Source of the DNA: Hexactinellida sp. DTS-2022
Taxonomy: Eukaryota > Porifera > Hexactinellida
DNA length: 64,000 nucleotides
Assembly: GCA_028753945.1 (NCBI GenBank)
Contig: JAPNXP010000001.1
Location: 4,702,501-4,766,500, forward strand
Direction of reading: 5' to 3'
Shown: positions 56,440-64,000 of the stretch, piece by piece
How the letters are laid out: every line of letters begins with the position of its first letter
How positions within the stretch are numbered: the first letter of the stretch is position 1
The notes under the pieces: generated by a model
Databases searched by the model: none
Seen by the model: only the letters and a program-made list of their open reading frames with translations
Told to the model about the DNA's origin: nothing
Made by a program: the position numbers and the translations under genes

Positions 56440-56662
56440 GTTATAATAACGGATTTCGAACATTCACAAGGTATGCCTTTATATTACTTTGTTTATATTT
56501 AATCGCTTTATCCAAGTTAATTATACAATGTAAGGACGACCAGTTACATGAAAACTAATATTATTTACTGCATACAAAGTTACAAACTAATCACATGTGA
56601 AAAATATTGATCAGTAAATATATTGCGCCTTAAAACTATTATACTATTGGTCTAGTTAGTCT

Positions 56663-56706
56663 GCATTACCCATAGATACAAAAGTTATTTGTATCTATGG
56701 GTAATG
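56663..56706. repeat. Palindrome in a transposase intron
   Basis: CATTACCCATAGATACAAA is followed by its exact complement TTTGTATCTATGGGTAATG after a 6-base spacer, just upstream of the acceptor at 56719. Confidence 0.85.
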
Positions 56707-57496
56707 CAATAACTTATAGGAAAACTGGTATTCAAAAGAAAAAGCCTTGTTATTGATACAGAACTTCAATTTTGCTCTTGCTGTGACAAAAATGATTGTC
56801 TTCACTATCAAGCTTTTGTCCAATGTTCACAGATGAAGTGCTTGAAAGTTTGTGAGGCCAACAAACTTGATGAAATAGTCTATTTTCTAGTCAATCCTAC
56901 GAATATATTTATCTCAGCACTTGATACTCTTCATAACTATACTTCAAGAAGTGGTAATTGGTTCTGCAATTCTTGTATTGATAAATGTAAACAACAACCT
57001 AAGCTATCAAATATCCTCGCTATGACTAGACATGACCTATCGATGAAAAATCAACGACGGATTGAATACACTGTGGTAACGTCTAATCAAATACCATTGA
57101 ATCTTGATGAAACTCTTTGCTCCAATTATGACAAACAGCTTTCCGAAGGTATCCATCTACCAACTCATATAATGCCTGAAAAAAAATACTGCAAGCAAGG
57201 TTATATTTTCAACGGAGAGGACCAACTTAAATTGGAAAACACTGGAATAGTTATATATACAGAAAATGATGTAATTGAACTCAAGGAACACAAAGGTAGG
57301 ATGCTACTTTAATAGCTATCTCTATTTAATTTTTGAATAAGAAAATTCTCGTTATTTCATATTACATATAATTTATCATTTAGTATACAGCTCGATATGT
57401 GAAGGTCCTTGTAAGTGCATAGCAGTCTACGAAGGAATAATTATTTGCTCTTAAATATCAACAACAAGTACTTCATTCATTATAGCTTATTATACG

Positions 57497-58204
57497 ATTA
57501 CTAGCCGGGTGCCCGCGCTTCGCCGCGGTATTCAAATTCACGGGATGTCTTATAATGAGTTGATGATTTGAAATATGACGGATGTGTAATATGACGGATA
57601 TACAGAAGTTAACAATATTGTAAACAGTTGTATTAATATTACGTGGACCATAGGAATGAGACTATTGACAACTCAATGCAAGCTGAAATTTTATTGGTTA
57701 AATAATGTCAGCTATAGCAAAGGGACATTCAATTGTTGTTTTCTTTCATACACAATTGACCCATTGAATTATAGACCAATAAAACTCGAGTCAGAATAAT
57801 GTGAAAACTCTGCAATCTGATAGGTCAAGGTCGGTACCCTCGCAAAGTGTGAAAAATATGCATGTGGTAAATTGCAAATTATGCATTATATTGACTTTAA
57901 AATATAATATTTGGATTCCTCATACAATAAAACCTAGATTGCACGTTTGAAATGTTTTTCTAGCAGCACTGTGAACTTTTGATAATTCTAATTGAAATGT
58001 ATGGGAAGGTGCCAAAAAAAATCACATATTTTGAGTTAACTTCGCGAGGAATGTAAATATCTCTTAAAAATTCCTTATTCAGGGTGGTTGGGTAGTCCCT
58101 AAGTGACATACAAAATTTGGTTCAGATCTGTTGTGAACTCTCGGAGGAGATGTGAGGACATACACACACACACACACACACACAAACAACTTTATATATA
58201 TAGA
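57497..58204 (+). mobile_element. Unclassified interspersed repeat, about 0.7 kb
   Basis: It starts GCCGGGTGCCCGCGCTTCGC and ends with a CA microsatellite and AACTTTATATATATAGATA. Repeats with such GC-rich heads and TATATAGAT tails are common retroelement 3' pieces (RTE-like by resemblance only). It interrupts the transposase between YSLLYDY and MSRNTLYGY coding blocks. Confidence 0.5.
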
Positions 58205-60172
58205 TAGTGAGCTCATGACGATGTCAAGGAATACTCTGTACGGATACTTGAGGTTAGTGTACATATCCATCGTATCTATTCCAGGTAATGTATATGTTTG
58301 AGCAGGGTTTTTTTTAAGGCCGATCTTGCTGTAAATTTTGCACCAGTATTTTTTGGAGTTACACCACGATTTGGGTCGGCCTGGGCCTGTGCAGTGTTGA
58401 GTTATAACAAGGCCGCGCTGAGTTACATCAAGGTATCAACCTTAAAAAAAACCCCTGTGTTTGAGTATACAGTACAACTCTATTAACTGAACTTAAGATG
58501 TACCCCTTCGAGAATAAAAAATAACATATTTTATCAGATTGTACGTACTAATTAGATCAATTACGTACCTAGCGAGAACTACTGTAATGCCAATATTATC
58601 TAAATTTATCCTATATTATACGTATATTTAATTAGTGCTAAAAACCGGAAGCTTCAACGAATGGGAAGAAAGAGTACCTTCAAGTATCACATAGTTTATC
58701 ATGCCTGGAACGCATATTTAAGATTAGTTGACCTTGATTACCCCTCACTTTACACCTGCCCCCAATGTAAGCTGCAGCCAAAAATAGTAATTCTAGATGG
58801 AATAGCTATGGGAACCATGAGATCACTACCAGAAGTTATTGAAACAGAAGACTACGAACAAAAATATTCTATGATTGCAATCTCTGACAGAGTATTTATT
58901 CATGATTCAACCCTTCGAAAAAATTTCTTAAACTACAGCCTGCAAGGCCTAGCAGAAGATAATTTCAATGAACTGGTAAACATTCATGATACGTTTTGTG
59001 ACTTCATAACTTCCACTTCTTCAAAGTTGGATAACTGGGTGACAATAAGTGAAAATCATGAGAAGGTTAGGAAAGTGATACAACTTCTGTGTCGTAACGA
59101 GCCGATAACAGGATTGTTTCAATTCTCTATTTTGGATGCAAGCGAGAGAAAAACTATTGTTCACCTGTCTGATGGGGGATCGGCCAAGGAAGAATCCTTA
59201 AACCTGATCTATCAAAAAATGCATACGCTTGAGTGTTTGATCAAGTCAATACAACCATCCATAGACATAACCGGATATGTCACGTTAGACCCAGTTGTTG
59301 CCTCATTATTGAAGAAAATAATGACTCAAATCGATTCCTTATCCAGAAAACCAACCCGAAGGCTAGTTGAATTCTGTCCCGATAGTAATGAGTACTACAA
59401 TTACTTCCCGGCTTTTGATAAAAACTACAAGTAAGTCTACTAGTAATCCTCTTGTTAAAATGTGACTACATAGAATATACTGTAATATTTTATATGTTTT
59501 CCACAGGATACCAGTGTACGAGAATGCAACCGTCGAGTCGGTGGATAACTGTTCAAAAAGATTTCCAAAGCATCACAAGTTTTCTCCAGGACTGATGGCT
59601 ATCACCTGCCAACATAGAGTTTGCTACGGATTTCAGATTCTTAGAAAACATGAATCTACTGTATTAGTTTATAACTTACAACTCAGAATATTCAAAGTGC
59701 AGCCGAAAGTGATAATATATGATAACGCTTGCAATACATAATACATGTATGAAAAGGTAATTTGTATTACCTCAGTGTTTAGCTCACTGACTGAAATTAT
59801 TTGCAGTCTATTTCAAAATTGTAGGAATTACCTTTCTCTCTTCTTTATAGAGATCCAAAGTTATTTATGAAGACTACCTTTCTCATCGATCGTTTTCACT
59901 CAACAAATCACAAGTGTTGTCCGTCCTACTCAATGAGAAATATTCACACAGAAGAGATGAAGAAAATTAACTCACAAGTTTGTGAACAATTATTCTCTTC
60001 ACTTAGAAGGATATCAACTCAGATTGCATATATGCGTGTCGAAAACGTCTTTTTCACGACAAGATATTTCCTGGCTTGTTTTAATTCTAGTAAACCAAAA
60101 GTTTAATAAATATAAATTTATATTTGATTAAAATAAATATTAATAGTGTGTAAAAATGTAATGTGGTAACAG

Positions 60173-61977
60173 TTATTCAGTCAATGAAGTTACATTTCGA
60201 GGGCTACAGGGGGGGCAAGAAAAAATCTCTACATCCTCGCTTACGTCTACGAATCCCACACATGGTTTATGATACCAATTAAGGCATTTAGGGCACTCTA
60301 CCATGTTAGCAAATGCATAAGATGGTAGGTTACAGAGACACCATAACTTAATCTTAAATTCTGATCTTAAAAGGGTGCACATTTTAGATCGAAGTATCTT
60401 GCTTTCTGTGGTCGGGAAGGGTTTTAACAATTCGTTATTGAAGCAATCACTTAGGTGCGACCTCATTCTATTTTGTTTCCAGCGAACAAGGGCTGGATCA
60501 TCTCCGTTTGCAATCGCCAGACAGACTGCAGCTGCAAACAATCCGCAGTCTGCACCTCCTCTTTGTTGTTGAATAGGTACAAAAGTAACTTTTAGTTCTC
60601 CAGAACTGCTCCCATAGAGGAGAGATAACTGTACATCCAACTCTTCACTTGTTCTGCTTGTCATCATTGAGTCATAAAGACTGACATTCCCTTCAATATC
60701 AACACTGGAGCACACCCAATGAAGTGCCCCGTCATGGTGTATTTGCATGCTTGGGCGGGGAGCTCTGACGAATTGCCGGTTCTAAAATAGAAATCTTAAA
60801 ATAAATTAGGCTGGTATGAGACGAGTGTTGGCCTAATTAAGTAGTAAACTTTATCTTAATTACTTACTTTGGAAAGAATTGTATCCTGATTCCTGAAGGC
60901 CCTGTACATGGGGATAAGTATTCTTCAAGAGATCCTATATAATTTACATCGTAAATATCATAACTATATCTGTTGCTAATCAACTTACACAAAATGCATT
61001 AATACACGTATCAGTTAGGAATGTATTTCCAGTTTACAGCTCATGAAGGGATTGTGCTTTGTCTTTTCGGGTGACTATCGGTGTAAATTCAAAAATGGGG
61101 CTCAACGGTGTCGTACCCAAAAGCGTGGCTAAGCTGGGTGTAGGTACAGGGCAAGTAGGGTCTGTGTAAGAAGAAGTTTCGATCTGTTTTAATTCTGGAA
61201 AGAAAGATCCGTTACTACTAGTATCGATATCGGATACCGGGATCGCTATGGCAGATGAACACTGAGGATGAGTAGTCTCTGCTGAGTGTGTTTGTTGATC
61301 CTCAAATCTGGTTTCTGGAGATATCCTGGGATTTTTACTAGAGAACGCTTCTGAAGATGTTTTACGCCTTTTAGTTGCGTGAGGAATCGTCTTTGGACTA
61401 CTATGAGATTGCTCTCGAACGTTATCGAGGTTTCTACTATCTTTGTAACACTTGATAATTTTACATAGAGACTCTCTATTGCAGAGCTTGATATTCTTAT
61501 ATTCCACGTCGTTTGGCCAAAATGATGGTTTAGGGAATCGTCCTTCCAAAAAGCACTGTTTTTCCCTAATTATAGGATGTCGAGTCACACTAAGCATACA
61601 TTCGGGGATACTATTCGTTTTAGTTCCGTTATTTAATAAATAAATGACAACTCACCAATCGAATCTTTCGTAATCCACGAGACAAGCTTTCGAAGGGTTG
61701 GTACATTGACGATGTCCAGATCTCCCCAGATAAGATCGATTATTCGTTGGTCATCAGATAGCTTGTCATGGCACGGTTCGATGAGTTTACCAACTATGAA
61801 CTTCGAAACGTCATCTTTCAGAGAATGTACGAGCTGTTGAAATTTCTCTGGCCCTATGGTAGCTAGTTTTCCTCTCCATGTGTGTACCACTCCTATACTT
61901 TCTCCTGTTATGGACCGGAATTGCTTGAGAGTAGAGGACAACATCTCACGAGCGTTCGATTTTGTCATTCGAGGCAT
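60173..61977 (-). pseudogene. Transposon-borne Ulp1-like cysteine protease with PHD finger
   Basis: Last exon 60780-60173 holds the C48/Ulp1-type core. His is in GALHWVCSS, Asp in VSLYDSM, Gln and Cys in PIQQQRGGADCGLFAAA, so all four catalytic residues are kept. A C4HC3 PHD finger follows (LWCLCNL, VECPKCLNWYHKPCVG, FSCPPC). Upstream exons 60934-60868 (DLLKNTYPHVQGLQESGYNS) and about 61610-60984 add the protease N-terminus (FLTDTCINAF) behind a Ser/Pro-rich region with KRRKTSS. A TAA after SLHEL (about 61034) breaks the frame in the same exon, and the 60868/60780 junction is one base out of phase. A first exon 61977-61656 (MPRMTKSNAREMLSSTLKQF) splices with doubtful phase. Such SUMO-protease-like genes accompany several eukaryotic DNA transposons. 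This copy is probably dead. Confidence 0.65.
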
Positions 61978-62000
61978 TTTAGCTACTTATAAATTATATA

Positions 62001-62078
62001 CAGTAAACTCTCGTTATAACGAAGTGCTTCAGATATCCATTTCGTTATAGCCGACTTCGTTACAAAGGGAGTTCACTG
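62001..62078. mobile_element. Very short pogo-like MITE
   Basis: The ends are CAGTAAACTCTCGTTATAAC and TACAAAGGGAGTTCACTG, with TA on both sides. The centre ATTTCGTTATAGCCGACTTCG pairs with the left arm. It lies just upstream of the protease gene's first exon. Confidence 0.65.
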
Positions 62079-62164
62079 TAACTGTTTAGTTAATTATTCA
62101 GATAGTGCCCAGTACTCAATATTTATTATTTAATAAAACGAAAGCCTATTTAATTAAGAGATAT

Positions 62165-62333
62165 CTTATATGTAGACCGTCTATTTCTAGACCAGGTTTT
62201 CTTACATATACATTAGTATTACCCATAAAAAGCAGGGCTTTTGGTCTACAGAATTTATAGACGGTCTACAAATTTTTGGCTTATTTGTATGGGCTTTAAT
62301 AGACCGTCTAGAAATAGACCGTCTACATATAAG
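62165..62333. mobile_element. MITE with TAGACCGTCTA words
   Basis: CTTATATGTAGACCGTCTAT and its complement ATAGACCGTCTACATATAAG form the ends, and TAGACCGTCTA occurs again inside. It sits within the right end of the large transposon. Confidence 0.75.
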
Positions 62334-62380
62334 GATGCTCTTTAATTAAACCACCTCATATACGGATGTTGCGTCACACG

Positions 62381-62468
62381 AGTAGCGCATGCGCCAGGTA
62401 CTAGTAGCGCATGCGCCAGGTACTTTTAGCGCATGCGCCAGGTACTAGTAGCGCATGCGCCAGGTACT
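62381..62468. repeat. Four 22-bp subterminal tandem repeats
   Basis: The units begin at 62381, 62403, 62425 and 62447, each containing AGCGCATGCGCCAGGTACT; only the first three bases vary. One inverse copy is at the left end (54012-54030). They may be transposase binding sites. Confidence 0.85.
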
Positions 62469-62524
62469 TTTAAATATATGCGATTTAATTAACTATAAAG
62501 CTCTGGCCAGGCACCGTCTACGGA

Positions 62525-62660
62525 GAAAAAAATAATCCAAAATTGCAGCCTGTGCCGACGCATGTTCCTTTGGTGGCACTATATTTTGATTGTGGTTTAT
62601 TGATAGTGCCTCCAAAGGAACATGCTGTCGGTACAGGCTGCAATTTTTGATTTTTTTTTG
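62525..62660. mobile_element. Fold-back element, copy 2
   Basis: AAAATTGCAGCCTGTGCCGA and GGTACAGGCTGCAATTTTTG form the arms, with GGCACTATATTTTGATTGTG in the centre, as at 16256-16394. Confidence 0.75.
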
Positions 62661-63364
62661 CCAAGTCATCAACGCCTCAAGGTGTCAAGAACCGTTTGTT
62701 AATTGGTCCGAGTCACAAGGAACGGTGATAAATTTGAAGTTTGTTTCTATCATAAACCATTTTGAGTTTAATGCCATTCATTCATTATGTATTGATAATA
62801 AATTATATTATCAGTTATATATTTTAGCAATGTTATCCACGGTTGGTTGAGTTGAGTCAACAAATTCCTTATATTATATTATTATATTTAATCCATTGTA
62901 TAGTAATACTACAATTAAATAGAAGCCAGCTGGAATTTATAAGTTAAATCAATATAATTATCGCAAGTTGAATCAATAGACTGAATAGAGCTTATTAGAT
63001 TTAACAAGTTAAATCAATATAATTATTACAACTTGAAACAGTAGAATTAGATTTAACAGTTTACTGAATCTGAAGTGTGAGGAAATACAGGAGATTGGTA
63101 CCCCAATTGTAGCTCAAACGTAGGCCAAATTGAACTTTTGTGATTTTCCAAAAGGTGTAGTATTTAATTCTCTATCCAAATATGTAAATCTTATCAAGTT
63201 CATTATTAATTAGTTGCTGTTAAGAGCCATAATTAGCTTAAATGGATGTTAAAATTATTTGATCAAAATCGTAACACCAGGTGCAAATTAGACGGTCACT
63301 CCGAACCTAAATGCCAAGTTTCAGCCCTCAATGTATCAAGGTGTGGTCAGGGCACCGTCTATGG

Positions 63365-63481
63365 AGAATTTTTTTTCCAAAATTGCAGCCTGTGCCGACG
63401 GATGTTCCTTTGGTGGCACTATATTTTGTTGGTGGTTTATTGATAGCTGTCGGTGAAGGCTGCAATTTTGGATTTTTTTTT
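63365..63481. mobile_element. Fold-back element, copy 3 (internal deletion)
   Basis: The same arms as copy 2. The right inner arm (TGCCTCCAAAGGAACATG) is missing, so TTGATAG runs directly into CTGTCGG. Confidence 0.7.
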
Positions 63482-64000
63482 CGCCATGTCATCATCACTA
63501 TTAAGGTGTTAAATTATTTCAGAAAGGTGTTTCAAAAGGCAACGACCCTTAGTGAGTGGGAAGTTTCCATTTAGCTCACATCATTTGAGAGATATTCAAG
63601 TTTCAGTAGAATATAATCTGTGATGACTCAGCATTTTTTAAAGTGCTTGTTGGGTATTCACCCAACTCCAACCGATCCATGCGAATTATTTAATTCACAA
63701 AATTGTAAAAATACATTTTTTGACGGTGTCATCATCACCTCAAGGTGTCAAGACCCACTTGTATAGGTGGTACGTGGCATAAGGACCAATTGATAAATTG
63801 AAAGTTTGTTTCTATCTTCTATAATCTCTGAGATTAATGATATTTAATTAATTATTTATAATATAACACCTATTTCAATGTCAACTTACAATTATTAAGT
63901 TAAATTATTTTGTCATGAATAATACATTAATTTATTTGGCTATCAAATTTCAATTCCGCACACTCGAAAACCCCTAATAAACAAATTGGAAGCATCTATA

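Larger units (their letters stand above)
55000..60106 (+). pseudogene. KDZ-like DDE transposase, multi-exon, disrupted
   Basis: Exons read from splice sites: 55000-55156; 55211 to about 56470 with a Helitron inside; 56720-57295; 57384 to about 57496; 58205-58252; about 58642-59430; 59507-59755; 59851-60106. The N-terminus is charged (NKKRKAEEEDITFL). Exon 3 has a Cys/His cluster (FCSCCDKNDCLHYQAF) and a second CxxC (GNWFCNSCIDKCK), like the zinc clusters of KDZ proteins. Exon 4 reads CEGPCKCIAVYEGIIIC. The core has CPQC...VILDGIAMG, PGLMAITCQHRVCYGF, VIIYDNACN, FLIDRFHSTNHKCCPSY, then NSQVCEQLFSSLRRI, YFLACFN. Candidate acidic residues are D in LDG and YDNAC and E in CEQ. A frameshift plus stop follows YDNACN, another lies after IIIC, and two repeats are inserted. 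KDZ assignment is by motif pattern only. Confidence 0.6.
54005..62475. mobile_element. Two-gene DNA transposon (KDZ-like), about 8.5 kb with insertions
   Basis: ATTTAAAAGTACCTGGCGCA and four further bases at 54005-54028 are repeated as a perfect 24-bp inverse copy at 62452-62475. At the right end the 22-bp unit AGTAGCGCATGCGCCAGGTA-CT is tandemly repeated four times (62381-62468). Between them lie two convergent gene remnants whose ends are 66 bases apart: a DDE-type transposase (55000-60106, plus) and a Ulp1-like protease with PHD finger (60173-61977, minus). Later insertions are a Helitron (55330-56439), an unclassified repeat (about 57497-58204), a pogo-like MITE (62001-62078) and another MITE (62165-62333). 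Without the two large insertions it would be about 6.6 kb. I could not find a clear target-site duplication, so the exact ends are provisional. Confidence 0.6.
62476..64000. other. Right flank of the window, repeats only
   Basis: It holds fold-back copies at 62525-62660 and 63365-63481, a repeat shared with 17355-17520 (62936-63110), the direct copy of 53750-53830 (63264-63345), and GTCATCATCAC.TCAAGGTGTCAAGA blocks in tandem (62665, 63490, 63725). No gene is seen. Confidence 0.6.

Noticed and set aside
54005-62475. Giant virus or Maverick/Polinton origin for the protease gene
   Set aside because: Polintons also carry Ulp1-like proteases, but there is no polymerase B, integrase, ATPase or capsid gene, the genes have introns, and a DDE transposase is the partner.

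Overview
The window is AT-rich animal nuclear DNA. It holds GT-AG spliced genes, several metazoan-type proteins (UBASH3, akirin, SCAI, CLN5, a BCAR3/SH2D3-type adaptor, MED12) and very dense DNA-transposon debris. Genes are intron-poor: akirin, RPS28, SCAI, CLN5, the BEN protein, the ENT transporter, the SH2 adaptor and CCT8 are each one open exon, and MED12 has five exons. A compact early-branching animal such as a sponge would fit. That is inference; no rRNA or mitochondrial marker is present to settle it.

Layout. Positions 1-11190 (minus strand) carry the 3' two thirds of a UBASH3/STS-type gene whose four exons join in phase. Its 8.6-kb intron holds three plus-strand genes: two akirin copies with nearly identical coding sequence but unrelated flanks, and a frame-broken TMEM234. 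RPS28 and SCAI follow on the plus strand (12596-14955). Positions 15000-27000 are mostly mobile-element debris: hAT, pogo-like and other inverted-repeat elements, a dead MULE transposase, Helitron-like elements including a head-to-tail pair, and nested insertions. Positions 27044-49928 hold six genes, all on the minus strand: CLN5, a BEN-domain protein, an SLC29 nucleoside transporter, a BCAR3/SH2D3-type SH2 adaptor, CCT8 and MED12. They are separated by 0.1-2.5 kb of MITE-strewn sequence.

Positions 50000-64000 are accessory. A decayed hAT transposase (52500-53215) is followed by an insertion that contains a textbook hammerhead ribozyme core (53417-53466). Next comes an apparent two-gene DNA transposon (about 54005-62475). 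A 24-bp inverted repeat lies at its two ends, with four 22-bp tandem copies at the right. It has a multi-exon DDE-type transposase resembling the Kyakuja-Dileera-Zisupton (KDZ) group on the plus strand and, convergent to it, a Ulp1-like cysteine protease joined to a PHD finger. This copy is dead: it has a Helitron and another repeat inserted, frame breaks and a nonsense codon. A roughly 350-bp near-perfect inverted repeat sits just upstream of the transposase gene.

The housekeeping genes act in unrelated pathways (translation, chaperonin folding, Mediator, lysosome, nucleoside transport), and I see no operon logic. The points most worth checking are the two-gene transposon, the ribozyme, the large palindrome and the akirin twins.
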